A program made the position numbers and the translations under genes. The notes beneath the pieces were generated by a model that was not told where the DNA came from, did not search any database, and saw only the letters and a list, made by a program, of their open reading frames with translations. Positions 1 to 13,134 of a stretch of 64,000 bases of DNA are shown piece by piece; within the stretch, counting starts at the first letter, position 1; each line of letters opens with the position of its first letter. This DNA is from Petrolisthes cinctipes (taxonomy: Eukaryota > Arthropoda > Malacostraca > Decapoda > Porcellanidae): positions 1,116,001-1,180,000 of the forward strand of contig JAWQEG010000516.1 of assembly GCA_033782935.1 (NCBI GenBank). Direction: 5' to 3'.

Positions 1-2679
1 GGGTGCCCAAAGTCGATATGTGCATGCATCTTCTGTACCCGTTTATATCTCAAATTCAGACTCAAAACACCCGAAAATTCGATATTTTTGGGTCCCAGAA
101 GCGATCTGTACATGTCTACACCGTGCTAGAGTATTTTCAAAATACAGCCCCAAAACATGCTCAAAATCGATATTTTGGGTGCCCAAAGTCGATATGTGCA
201 TGCATCTTCTGTACCCGTTTATATCTCAAATTCAGACTCAAAACACCCGAATATTCGATATTTTTGGGTCCCAAAAGCAATGTGTACATGCATACTCTGT
301 TTTAGAGTATTTTCAAAATACAGGCCTAAAACATGCTGAAAATCGATATTTTAGCTGCCCAAAGTCAATATGTGTATGCATCTTCTGTACCCGTCTATAT
401 CCCAAATTCAGATTCAAAACACTCAAAAATTCGATATTTTTGGGTCCCAGAAGCAATCTGTACATGCCTACTTCTTGCTAGAATGTTTTCAAGATACAGA
501 CCCAAAACATACTCAAAATCGATATTTTAGGTGCAAAAAGTCGAAATGTGCATGCATCTTCTGTACCCGTTTATATCTCAAATTCAGGCTCAAAACACCC
601 AAAAATTCGATATTTTTGGGTCCCAGAAGCGATCTGTACATGCCTACTGCGTGTTAGAGTATTTTCAAAATACAAGCCCAAAACATGCTCAAAATCGATA
701 TTTTAGGTGCAAAAAGTCGATATGTGCATGTATCTTCTGTATCCGTCTATATCCCAAATTCAGGTTCGAAACACCCGAAAATTCGATAATTTTGGGTCCC
801 AGAAGCGATCTGTACATACCTACTCCTTGCTAGAATTTTTTCAAGATACAGACCCAAAACATGCTCAAAATCGATATTTTAGGTGCAAAAAGTCGATATG
901 TGCATGCATCTTCTGTACCCGTTTATATCTCAAATTCAGGCTCAAAACACCCAAAAAATCGATATTTTTGTGTCCCAGAAGTGATCTGTACATGTCTACA
1001 CCGTGTTTGAGTATTTTCAAGATACAGGCCCAAAACATGCTCAAAATCGATATTTTAGGTGCCCGAAGTCGATATGTGCATGCATCTTCTGTACCTGTTC
1101 GTATCTCAAATTCAGGCTCAGAACAACCGAAAATTCGATTTATTTGGGTCCCAGAAGCGATCTGTACGTGTCTACTCAGTGTTAGAGTATTTTAAAAATA
1201 CAGGTCCAAAACATGCTCAAAATCGATATTTTGGGTGCACAAAGTCGATATGTGCATGCATCTTCTGTACCCGTTTATATCTCAAATTCAGACTCAAAAC
1301 ACCCAAAAAATCGATATTTTTGTGTCCCAGAAGCGATCTGTACATGTCTACACCGTGCTAGAGTATTTTCAAAATACAGGCCCAAAACATGCCCAAAATC
1401 GATATTTTAGGTGCCCAAAGTCGATATGTGCATGCATCTTCTGTATCCGTTCATATCTCAAATTCAGGCTCAGAACACCCTAAAATTCGATTTATTTGGG
1501 TTCCAGAAGCGATCTGTACGTGTCTACTCAGTGTTAGAGTATTTTAAAAATACAGGCCCAAAACATGCTCAAAATCGATATTTTGGGTGCCCAAAGTCGA
1601 TATGTGCATGCATCTTCTGTACCCGTTTATATCTCAAATTCAGACTCAAAACACCCGAAAATTCGATATTTTTGGGTCCCAGAAGCGATCTGTACATGTC
1701 TACACCGTGCTAGAGTATTTTCAAAATACAGTCCCAAAACATGCTCAAAATCGATATTTTGGGTGCCCAAAGTCGATATGTGCATGCATCTTCTGTACCC
1801 GTTTATATCTCAAATTCAGACTCAAAACACCCGAATATTCGATATTTTTGGGTCCCAAAAGCAATGTGTACATGCATACTCTGTTTTAGAGTATTTTCAA
1901 AATACAGGCCTAAAACATGCTGAAAATCGATATTTTAGCTGCCCAAAGTCAATATGTGTATGCATCTTCTGTACCCGTCTATATCCCAAATTCAGATTCA
2001 AAACACTCAAAAATTCGATATTTTTGGGTCCCAGAAGCAATCTGTACATGCCTACTTCTTGCTAGAATGTTTTCAAGATACAGACACAAAACATACTCAA
2101 AATCGATATTTTAGGTACAAAAAGTCGAAATGTGCATGCATCTTCTGTACCCGTTTATATCTCAAATTCAGGCTCAAAACACCCGAAAATTCGATATTTT
2201 GGGGTCCCAGAAGCGATCTGTACATGCCTACTGCGTGTTAGAGTATTTTCAAAATACAAGCCCAAAACATGCTCAAAATCGATATTTTAGGTGCAAAAAG
2301 TCGATATGTGCATGTATCTTCTGTATCCGTCTATATCCCAAATTCAGGTTCGAAACACCCGAAAATTCGATAATTTTGGGTCCCAGAAGCGATCTGTACA
2401 TACCTACTCCTTGCTAGAATTTTTTCAAGATACAGACCCAAAACATGCTCAAAATCGATATTTTAGGTGCAAAAAGTCGATATGTGCATGCATCTTCTGT
2501 ACCCGTTTATATCTCAAATTCAGGCTCAAAACACCCAAAAAATCGATATTTTTGTGTCCCAGAAGTGATCTGTACATGTCTACACCGTGTTTGAGTATTT
2601 TCAAAATACAGGCCCAAAACATTCTCAAAATCGATATTTTAGGTGCCCGAAGTCGATATGTGCATGCATCTTCTGTACC
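1..2679. repeat. 9-mer higher-order repeat, 1,584-bp unit, about 1.7 copies
   Basis: Bases 1 to about 1,095 recur at 1,585 to about 2,679 with an offset of exactly 1,584 bp (9 x 176) and only scattered mismatches. The shared order of distinct monomers includes the GAATATTCG/CTCTGTTTTAG type, the TCAATATG/CTTCTTGCTAG type, GTGCAAAAAG types and the CACCGTGTTTGAG type. The match breaks after the shared GTAC near 1,095/2,679, where copy 1 reads CTGTTCG and copy 2 reads CCGTTTA. From there copy 2 follows a different source. Confidence 0.85.
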
Positions 2680-3750
2680 CGTTTATATCTCAAATTCAGA
2701 CTCAAAACACCCGAATATTCGATATTTTTGGGTCCCAAAAGCAATGTGTACATGCATACTCTGTTTTAGAGTATTTTCAAAATACAGGCCTAAAACATGC
2801 TGAAAATCGATATTTTAGCTGCCCAAAGTCAATATGTGTATGCATCTTCTGTACCCGTCTATATCCCAAATTCAGATTCAAAACACTCAAAAATTCGATA
2901 TTTTTGGGTCCCAGAAGCAATCTGTACATACCTACTTCTTGCTAGAATGTTTTCAAGATACAGACCCAAAACATACTCAAAATCGATATTTTAGGTGCAA
3001 AAAGTCGAAATGTGCATACATCTTCTGTACCCGTTTATATCTCAAATTCAGACTCAAAACACCCGAATATTCGATATTTTTGGGTCCCAAAAGCAATCTG
3101 TACATGCATACTTCATGCTAGAATGTTGTCAAGATACAGACCCAAAACATACTTTAAATCGATATTTTATGTGCCCAAGGTCAATATGTGTATGCATCTT
3201 CTGTACCCGTGTATATCCCTAATTCTGGTTCAAAACACCAGAAAATTCGATATATTTGGGTCCCAGAAGCGATCTGTACATGCCTACTCAGTGCTAGAAT
3301 ATTTTCAAATTATACGCCCAAAACATACTAAAAATCGATATTTTGGGTGCCAAAGTCGATATTTTTGCATGCATCTTCTGTACCCGTTTATATCTCAAAT
3401 TCAGGCTCAAAACACCCAAAAAATCGATATTTTTGTGTCCCAGAAGCGATCTGTACATGTCTACACCGTGCTAGAGTATTTTCAAAATACAGACCCAAAA
3501 CATGCTCAAAATCGATATTTTAGGAGCCAAAAGTCGATATGTGCATGCATCTTCTGTATCCGTTCATATCTCAAATTCAGGCTCAGAACACCCTAAAATT
3601 CGATTTATTTGGGTTCCAGAAGCGATCTGTACGTGTCTACTCAGTGTTAGAGTATTTTAAAAATACAGGCCCAAAACATGCTCAAAATCGATATTTTGGG
3701 TGCCCAAAGTCGATATGTGCATGCATCTTCTGTACCCGTTTATATCTCAA
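2680..3750. repeat. Mosaic monomers; first part repeats 1,800-2,170 at 880-bp (5-mer) offset
   Basis: From 2,680 to about 3,050 the sequence matches 1,800 to 2,170 (offset 880 bp, 5 monomers), so the unit before it is joined to an earlier phase of the same HOR. Beyond 3,050 monomer types are mixed. The monomer near 3,341-3,370 has a rare form: one base is lost in GTGCCAAAG and GATATGTGC is replaced by GATATTTTTGC. That marker recurs only at 10,041 and 11,098. Confidence 0.7.
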
Positions 3751-6687
3751 ATTCAGGCTCAAAACACCCGAAAATTCAATGTTTTTGGGTCCCAGAAGCG
3801 ATCTGTACGTGCATACTCCGTGTTAGAGTGTTTTTAAAATACAGGCCCAAAACATGCTGAAAATCGATATTTTATGTGCCCAAAGTCAATATGTGTATGC
3901 ATCTTCTGTACCCGTGTATATCCCTAATTCTGGATCAAAACACCAGAAAATTCGATATATTTGGGTCCCAGAAGCGATCTGTACATGCCTAATCAGTGCT
4001 AGAATATTTTCAAATTATACGCCCAAATCATACTAAAAATCGATATTTTGGGTGCCAAAGTCGATATGTGCATGCATCTTCTGTACCCGTTTATATCTCA
4101 AATTCAGGCTCAAAACACCCAAAAAATCGATATTTTTGTGTCCCAGAAGCGATCTGTACATGTCTACACCGTGCTAGAGTATTTTCAAAATACAGGCCCA
4201 AAACATGCTCAAAATCGATATTTTAGGTGCCCAAAGTCGATATGTGCATGCATCTTCTGTATCCGTTCATATCTCAAATTCAGGCTCAGAACACCCTAAA
4301 ATTCGATTTATTTGAGTTCCAGAAGCGATCTGTACGTGTCTACTCAGTGTTAGAGTATTTTAAAAATACAGGCCCAAAACATGCTCAAAATCGATATTTT
4401 GGGTGACCAAAGTCGATATGTGCATGCATCTTCTGTACACGTTTATATCTCTAATTCAGACTCAAAACACCCGAATATTCGATATTTTTGGGTCCCAAAA
4501 GCAATGTGTACATGCATACTCTGTTTTAGAGTATTTTCAAAATACAGGTCTAAAACATGCTGAAAATCGATATTTTAGCTGCCCAAAGTCAATATGTGTA
4601 TGCATCTTCTGTACCCGTCTATATCCCAAATTCAGGCTCAAAACACCCGAAAATTCAATGTTTTTGGGTCCCAGAAGCGATCTGTACGTGCATACTCCGT
4701 GTTAGAGTGTTTTTAAAATACAGGCCCAAAACATGCTGAAAATCGATATTTTAGGTGCAAAAAGTCGATATGTGCATGCATCCTCTGTACCCGGTTATAT
4801 CCCAATTTCTGGCTCAAAACACCCGAAAATTCGATATTTTTGGGTCCCAGAAGCGATCTGTACATGCCTTCTCAGTGCTAGAATATTTTGAAATTATACG
4901 CCCAAAACATACTAAAAATCGTTATTTTGGGTGCCAAAGTCGATATGTGCATGCATCTTCTGTACCCGTTTATATCTCAAATTCAGGCTCAAAACACCCA
5001 AAAAATCGATATTTTTGTGTCCCAGAAGTGATCTGTACATGTCTACACCGTGTTTGAGTATTTTAAAAATACAGGTCCAAAACATGCTCAAAATCGATAT
5101 TTTGGGTGCCCAAAGTCGATATGTGCATGCATCTTCTGTACCCGTTTATATCTCAAATTCAGACTCAAAACACCCGAATATTCGATATTTTTGGGTCCCA
5201 AAAGCAATGTGTACATGCATACTCCGTGTTAGAGTATTTTCAAAATACAGGCCTAAAACATGCTGAAAATCGATATTTTAGCTGCCCAAAGTCAATATGT
5301 GTATGCATATTCTGTACACGTCTATATCCCAAATTCAGATTCAAAACACTCAAAAATTCGATATTTTTGGGTCCCAGAAGCAATCTGTACATGCCTACTT
5401 CTTACTAGAATGATTTCAAGATACAGACCCAAAACATACTCAAAATCGATATTTTAGGTGCAAAAAGTCGAAATGTGCATGCATCTTCTGTACCCGTTTA
5501 TATCTCAAATTCAGGCTCAAAACACCCAAAAAAATCGATATTTTTGTATCCCAGAAGCGATCTGTACATGTCTACACCGTGTTATAGTATTTTTAAAATA
5601 CAGGCCCAAAACATGCTCAAAATCGATGTTTTAGGTGCCCACAGTCGATAAGTGCATGCATCTTCTGTACCCGTTTATATCTCAGATTCAGGCTCAAAAC
5701 ACCCGAAAATTCAATGTTTTTGGGTCCCAGAAGCGATCTGTACGTGCATACTCCGTGTTAGAGTGTTTTTAAAATACAGGCCCAAAACATGCTGAAAATC
5801 GATATTTTATGTGCCCAAAGTCAATATGTGTATGCATCTTCTGTACCCGTGTATATCCCTAATTCTGGTTCAAAACACCAGAAAATTCGATATATTTGGG
5901 TCCCAGAAGCGATCTGTACATGTCTACTCAGTGCTAGAATATTTTCAAATTATACGCCCAAAACATACTAAAAATCGATATTTTGGGTGCCAAAGTCGAT
6001 ATGTGCATGCATCTTCTGTACCCTTTTATATCTCAAATTCAGGCTCAGAACACCCTAAAATTCGATTTATTTGGGTTCCAGAAGCGATCTGTACATGTCT
6101 ACACCGTGCTAGAGTATTTTAAAAATACAGGCCCAAAACATGCTCAAAATCGATATTTTGGGTGCCCAAAGTCGATATGTGTATGCATCTTCTGTATCCG
6201 TTCATATCTCAAATTCAGGCTCAGAACACCCTAAAATTCGATTTATTTGAGTTCCAGAAGCGATCTGTACGTGTCTACTCAGTGTTAGAGTATTTTAAAA
6301 AAACAGGCCCAAAACATGCTCAAAATCGATATTTTGGGTGACCAAAGTCGATATGTGCATGCATCTTCTGTACCCGTTTATATCTCTAATTCAGACTCAA
6401 AACACCCGAATATTCGATATTTTTGGGTCCCAAAAGCAATGTGTACATGCATACTCTGTTTTAGAGTATTTTCAAAATACAGGTCTAAAACATGCTGAAA
6501 ATCGATATTTTAGCTGCCCAAAGTCAATATGTGTATGCATCTTCTGTACCCGTCTATATCCCAAATTCAGGCTCAAAACACCCGAAAATTCAATGTTTTT
6601 GGGTCCCAGAAGCGATCTGTACGTGCATACTCCGTGTTAGAGTGTTTTTAAAATACAGGCCCAAAACATGCTGAAAATCGATATTTT
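3751..6687. repeat. 11-mer higher-order repeat, 1,935-bp offset, about 1.5 copies
   Basis: Sequence from about 3,751 to 4,752 recurs at about 5,686 to 6,687, an offset of 1,935 bp (11 x 176 minus 1). Shared markers are the AATTCAATG half B, the GTGTATATCCC/ATACGCCC monomer with the one-base-short GTGCCAAAG, the TTTGAGTTCCAG variant and the GGTGACCAAAG variant. Inside the match, about 6,040-6,120 carries a different half B (GATTTATTTGGG type) from its counterpart near 4,100-4,190 (CCCAAAAAATCG type). This looks like a local conversion patch. Confidence 0.75.
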
Positions 6688-7214
6688 ATGTGCCCAAAGT
6701 CAATATGTGTATGCATCTTCTGTACCCGTGTATATCCCTAATTCTGGTTCAAAACACCAGAAAATTCGATATATTTGGGTCCCAGAAGCGATCTGTACAT
6801 GCCTACTCAGTGCTAGAATATTTTTAAATTATACGCCCAAAACATACTAAAAATCGATATTTTGGGTGCCAAAGTCGATATGTGCATGCATCTTCTGTAC
6901 CCGTTTATATCTCAAATTCAGGCTCAAAACACCCAAAAAATCGATATTTTTGTGTCCCAGAAGCGATCTGTACATGTCTACACCGTGCTAGAGTATTTTC
7001 AAAATAAAGGCCCAAAACATGCTCAAAATCGATATTTTAGGTGCCCAAAGTCGATATGTGCATGCATCTTCTGTATCCGTTCATATCTCAAATTCAGGCT
7101 CAGAACACCCTAAAATTCGATTTATTTGGGTTCTAGAAGCGATCTGTACGTGTCTACTCAGTGTTAGAGTATTTTAAAAATACAGGCCCAAAACATGCTC
7201 AAAATCGATATTTT
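6688..7214. repeat. Linking monomers related to 3,870-4,400
   Basis: About three monomers continue the 3,854-4,300 order at an offset of 2,814 bp (16 x 176 minus 2): the ATACGCCC type, the CCCAAAAAATCG/CTACACCGTG type, then the TCAGAACACCC/GATTTATTTGGG type. They lead into the long block copied from the start of the window. Confidence 0.6.
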
Positions 7215-9893
7215 GGGTGCCAAAAGTCGATATGTGCATGCATCTTCTGTACCCGTTTATATCTCAAATTCAGACTCAAAACACCCGAAAATTCGATATT
7301 TTTGGGTCCCAGAAGCGATCTGTACATGTCTACACCGTGCTAGAGTAATTTCAAAATACAGCCCCAAAACATGCTCAAAATCGATATTTTGGGTGCCCAA
7401 AGTCGATATGTGCATGCATCTTCTGTACCCGTTTATATCTCAAATTCAGACTCAAAACACCCTAATATTCGATATTTTTGGGTCCCAAAAGCAATGTGTA
7501 CATGCATACTCTGTTTTAGAGTATTTTCAAAATACAGGCCTAAAACATGCTGAAAATCGATATTTTAGCTGCCCAAAGTCAATATGTGTATGCATCTTCT
7601 GTACCCGTCTATATCCCAAATTCAGATTCAAAACACTCAAAAATTCGATATTTTTGGGTCCCAGAAGCAATCTGTACATGCCTACTTCTTGCTAGAATGT
7701 TTTCAAGATACAGACCCAAAACATACTCAAAATCGATATTTTAGGTGCAAAAAGTCGAAATGTGCATGCATCTTCTGTACCCGTTTATATCTCAAATTCA
7801 GGCTCAAAACACCCGAAAATTCGATATTTTTGGGTCCCAGAAGCGATCTGTACATGCCTACTGCGTGTTAGAGTATTTTCAAAATACAAGCCCAAAACAT
7901 GCACAAAATCGATATTTTAGGTGCAAAAAGTCGATATGTGCATGCATCTTCTGTATCCGTCTATATCCCAAATTCAGGTTCGAAACACCCGAAAATTCGA
8001 TAATTTTGGGTCCCAGAAGCGATCTGTACATACCTACTCCTTGCTAGAATTTTTTCAAGATACAGACCCAAAACATGCTCAAAATCGATATTTTAGGTGC
8101 AAAAAGTCGATATGTGCATGCATCTTCTGTACCCGTTTATATCTCAAATTCAGGCTCAAAACACCCAAAAAATCGATATTTTTGTGTCCCAGAAGTGATC
8201 TGTACATGTCTACACCGTGTTTGAGTATTTTCAAGATACAGGCCCAAAACATGCTCAAAATCGATATTTTAGGTGCCCGAAGTCGATATGTGCATGCATC
8301 TTCTGTACCTGTTCGTATCTCAAATTCAGGCTCAGAACAACCGAAAATTCGATTTATTTGGGTCCCAGAAGCGATCTGTACGTGTCTACTCAGTGTTAGA
8401 GTATTTTAAAAATACAGGTCCAAAACATGCTCAAAATCGATATTTTGGGTGCCCAAAGTCGATATGTGCATGCATCTTCTGTACCCGTTTATATCTCAAA
8501 TTCAGACTCAAAACACCCAAAAAATCGATATTTTTGTGTCCCAGAAGCGATCTGTACATGTCTACACCGTGCTAGAGTATTTTCAAAATACAGGCCCAAA
8601 ACATGCTCAAAATCGATATTTTAGGTGCCCAAAGTCGATATGTGCATGCATCTTCTGTATCCGTTCATATCTCAAATTCAGGCTCAGAACACCCTAAAAT
8701 TCGATTTATTTGGGTTCCAGAAGCGATCTGTACGTGTCTACTCAGTGTTAGAGTATTTTAAAAATACAGGCCCAAAACATGCTCAAAATCGATATTTTGG
8801 GTGCCCAAAGTCGATATGTGCATGCATCTTCTATACCCGTTTATATCTCAAATTCAGACTCAAAACACCCGAAAATTCGATATTTTTGAGTCCCAGAAGC
8901 GATCTGTACATGTCTACACCGTGCTAGAGTATTTTCAAAATACAGCCCCAAAACATGCTCAAAATCGATATTTTGGGTGCCCAAAGTCGATATGTGCATG
9001 CATCTTCTGTACCCGTTTATATCTCAAATTCAGACTCAAAACACCCGAATATTCGATATTTTTGGGTCCCAAAAGCAATGTGTACATGCATACTCTGTTT
9101 TAGAGTATTTTCAAAATACAGGCCTAAAACATGCTGAAAATCGATATTTTAGCTGCCCAAAGTCAATATGTGTATGCATCTTCTGTACCCGTCTATATCC
9201 CAAATTCAGATTCAAAACACTCAAAAATTCGATATTTTTGGGTCCCAGAAGCAATCTGTACATGCCTACTTCTTGCTAGAATGTTTTCAAGATACAGACA
9301 CAAAACATACTCAAAATCGATATTTTAGGTGTAAAAAGTCGAAATGTGCATGCATCTTCTGTACCCGTTTATATCTCAAATTCAGGCTCAAAACACCCGA
9401 AAATTCGATATTTTTGGGTCCCAGAAGCGATCTGTACATGCATACTGCGTGTTAGAGTATTTTCAAAATACAAGCCCAAAACATGCTCAAAATCGATATT
9501 TTATGTGCAAAAAGTCGATATGTGCATGTATCTTCTGTATCCGTCTATATCCCAAATTCAGGTTCGAAACACCCGAAAATTCGATAATTTTTGGTCCCAG
9601 AAGCGATCTGTACATACCTACTCCTTGCTAGAATTTTTTCAAGATACAGACCCAAAACATGCTCAAAATCGATATTTTAGGTGCAAAAAGTCGATATGTG
9701 CATGCATCTTCTGTACCCGTTTATATCTCAAATTCAGGCTCAAAACACCCAAAAAATCGATATTTTTGTGTCCCAGAAGTGATCTGTACATGTCTACACC
9801 GTGTTTGAGTATTTTCAAAATACAGGCCCAAAACATGCTCAAAATCGATATTTTAGGTGCCCAAAGTCGATATGTGCATGCATCTTCTGTACC
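7215..9893. repeat. Second copy of the 1-2,679 block, 7,214 bp downstream
   Basis: About 2.68 kb (15 monomers, including the 9-mer HOR and its partial repeat) matches 1-2,679 in order and variant content at a constant offset of 7,214 bp (41 x 176 minus 2). Only isolated substitutions were noticed, for example at the start (GTGCCAAAAG) and near 7,342 (GAGTAATTTC). The copy may extend further left, because its left partner runs off the window. The match ends at the same landmark (after GTAC) where the 9-mer match also ends. Confidence 0.85.
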
Positions 9894-11732
9894 TGTTCAT
9901 ATCTCAAATTCAGGCTCAGAACAACCGAAAATTCGATATATTTGGGTCCCAGAAGCGATCTGTACATGCCTACTCAGTGCTAGAATATTTTCAAATTATA
10001 CGCCCAAAACATACTAAAAATCGATATTTTGGGTGCCAAAGTCGATATTTTTGCATGCATCTTCTGTACCCGTTTATATCTCAAATTCAGGCTCAAAACA
10101 CCCAAAAAATCGATATTTTTGTGTCCCAGAAGCGATCTGTACATGTCTACACCGTGCTAGAGTATTTTCAAAATACAGACCCAAAACATGCTCAAAATCT
10201 ATATTTTAGGTGCCAAAAGTCGATATGTGCATGCATCTTCTGTATCCGTTCATATCTCAAATTTAGGCTCAGAACATCCTAAAATTCGATTTATTTGGGT
10301 TCCAGAAGCGATCTGTACGTGTCTACTCAGTGTTAGAGTATTTTAAAAATACAGGCCCAAAACATGCTCAAAATCGATATTTTGGGTGCCCAAAGTCGAT
10401 ATGTGCATGCATCTTCTGTACCCGTTTATATCTCAAATTCAGACTCAAAACACCCGAATATTCGATATTTTTGGGTCCCAAAAGCAATGTGTACATGCAT
10501 ACTCTGTTTTAGAGTATTTTCAAAATACAGGCCTAAAACATGCTGAAAATCGATATTTTAGCTGCCCAAAGTCAATATGTGTATGTATCTTCTGTACCCG
10601 TCTATATCCCAAATTCAGATTCAAAACACTCAAAAATTCGATATTTTTGGGTCCCAGAAGCAATCTGTACATGCATACTTCTTGCTAGAATGTTGTCAAG
10701 ATACAGACCCAAAACATACTTTAAATCGATATTTTAGGTGCAAAAAGCCGAAATGTGCATGCATCTTCTGTACCCGTTTATATCTCAAATTCAGGCTCAA
10801 AACACCCGAAAATTCAATGTTTTTGGGTCCCAGAAGCGATCTGTACGTGCATACTCCGTGTTAGGGTGTTTTTAAAATACAGGCCCAAAACATGCTGAAA
10901 ATCGATATTTTATGTGCCCAAAGTCAATATGTGTATGCATCTTCTGTACCCGTGTATATCCCTAATTCTGGTTCAAAACACCATAAAATTCGATATATTT
11001 GGGTCCCAGAAGCGATCTGTACATGCCTACTCAGTGCTAGAATATTTTCAAATTATACGCCCAAAACATACTAAAAATCGATATTTTGGGTGCCAAAGTC
11101 GATATTTTTGCATGCATCTTCTGTACCCGTTTATATCTCAAATTCAGGCTCAAAACACCCAAAAAATCGATATTTTTGTGTCCCAGAAGCGATCTGTACA
11201 TGTCTACACCGTGCTAGAGTATTTTAAAAATACAGACCCAAAACATGCTCAAAATCGATATTTTAGGTGACAAAAGTCGATATGTGCATGCATCTTCTGT
11301 ATCCGTTCATATCTCAAATTCAGGCTCAGAACACCCTAAAATTCGATTTATTTGGGTTCCAGAAGCGATCTGTACGTGTCTACTCAGTGTTAGAGTATTT
11401 TAAAAATACAGGCCCAAAACATGCTCAAAATCGATATTTTGGGTGCCCAAAGTCGATATGTGCATGCATCTTCTGTACCCGTTTATATCTCAAATTCAGA
11501 CTCAAAACACCCGAATATTCGATATTTTTGGGTCCCAAAAGCAATGTGTACATGCATACTCTGTTTTAGAGTATTTTCAAAATACAGGCCTAAAACATGC
11601 TGAAAATCGATATTTTAGCTGCCCAAAGTCAATATGTGTATGTATCTTCTGTACCCGTCTATATCCCAAATTCAGATTCAAAACACTCAAAAATTCGATA
11701 TTTTTGGGTCCCAGAAGCAATCTGTACATACC
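9894..11732. repeat. 6-mer higher-order repeat, 1,057-bp offset, about 1.7 copies
   Basis: Bases about 9,930 to 10,675 recur at about 10,987 to 11,732, an offset of 1,057 bp (6 x 176 plus 1). The rare GATATTTTTGC monomer is shared at 10,041 and 11,098, as is the GAATATTCG/CTCTGTTTTAG type followed by a TGTGTATGTATC variant. The match ends where copy 1 has GTACATGCATAC and copy 2 has GTACATACCTAC. Confidence 0.78.
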
Positions 11733-13134
11733 TACTTCTTGCTAGAATGTTTTCAAGATACAGACCCAAAACATACTCAAAATCGATATTTTATGTGCAA
11801 AAAGTCGAAATGTGCATGCATCTTCTGTACCCGTTTATATCTCAAATTCAGGCTCAAAAGACCCGAAAATTCGATATTTTTGGGTCCCAGAAGCGATCTG
11901 TACATGCCTACTGCGTGTTAGAGTATTTTCAAAATACAGGCCCAAAACATGCTCAAAATCGATATTTTAGGTGCAAAAAGTCGATATGTGCATGTATCTT
12001 CTGTATCCGTCTATATCCCAAATTCAGGTTCGAAACACCCGAAAATTCGATAATTTTGGGTCCCAGAAGCGATCTGTACATACCTACTCCTTGCTAGAAT
12101 TTTTTCAAGATACAGACCCAAAACATGCTCAAAATCGATATTTTAGGTGCAAAAAGTCGATATGTGCATGCATCCTCTGTACCCGGTTATATCCCAATTT
12201 CTATCTCAAAACACCCGAAAATTCGATATTTTTGGGTCCCAGAAGCGATCTGTATATGCCTACTCAGTGCTAGAATATTTTCAAATTATACACCCAAAAC
12301 ATACTAAAAATCGTTATTTTGGGTGCCAAAGTCGATATGTGCATGCATCTTCTGTACCCGTTTATATCTCAAATTCAGGCTCAAAACACCCAAAAAATCG
12401 ATATTTTTGTGTCCCAGAAGTGATCTGTACATACCTACTTCTTGCTAGAATGTTTTCAAGATACAGACCCAAAACATACTCAAAATCGATATTTTAGGTG
12501 CAAAAAGTCGAAATGTGCATGCATCTTCTGTACCCGTTTATATCTCAAATTCAGGCTCAAAAGACCCGAAAATTCGATATTTTTGGGTCCCAGAAGCGAT
12601 CTGTACATGCCTACTGCGTGTTAGAGTATTTTCAAAATACAAGCCCAAAACATGCTCAAAATCGATATTTTAGGTGCAAAAAGTCGATATGTGCATGTAT
12701 CTTCTGTATCCGTCTATATCCCAAATTCAGGTTCGAAACACCCGAAAATTCGAAAATTTTGGGTCCCAGAAGCGATCTGTACATACCTACTCCTTGCTAG
12801 AATTTTTTCAAGATACAGACCCAAAACATGCTCAAAATCGATATTTTAGGTGCAAAAAGTCGATATGTGCATGCATCCTCTGTACCCGGTTATATCCCAA
12901 TTTCTGGCTCAAAACACCCGAAAATTCGATATTTTTGAGTCCCAGAAGCGATCTGTATATGCCTACTCAGTGCTAGAATATTTTCAAATTATAAACCCAA
13001 AACATACTAAAAATCGTTATTTTGGGTGCCAAAGTCGATATGTGCATGCATCTTCTGTACCCGTTTATATCTCAAATTCAGGCTCAAAACACCCAAAAAA
13101 TCGATATTTTTGTGTCCCAGAAGTGATCTGTACA
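11731..13134. repeat. 4-mer higher-order repeat, 703-bp unit, two copies
   Basis: Copy 1 runs from about 11,731 to 12,433 and copy 2 from about 12,434 to 13,134, with an offset of 703 bp (4 x 176 minus 1). The private variant CTCAAAAGACCCG is in both copies, near 11,840 and 12,555. The join at about 12,430 fuses the left part of a CCCAAAAAATCG/GAAGTGATCTG monomer to the right part of a CTTCTTGCTAG monomer inside the shared word GATCTGTACAT. This is what one unequal exchange between misaligned monomers would leave. Confidence 0.82.
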
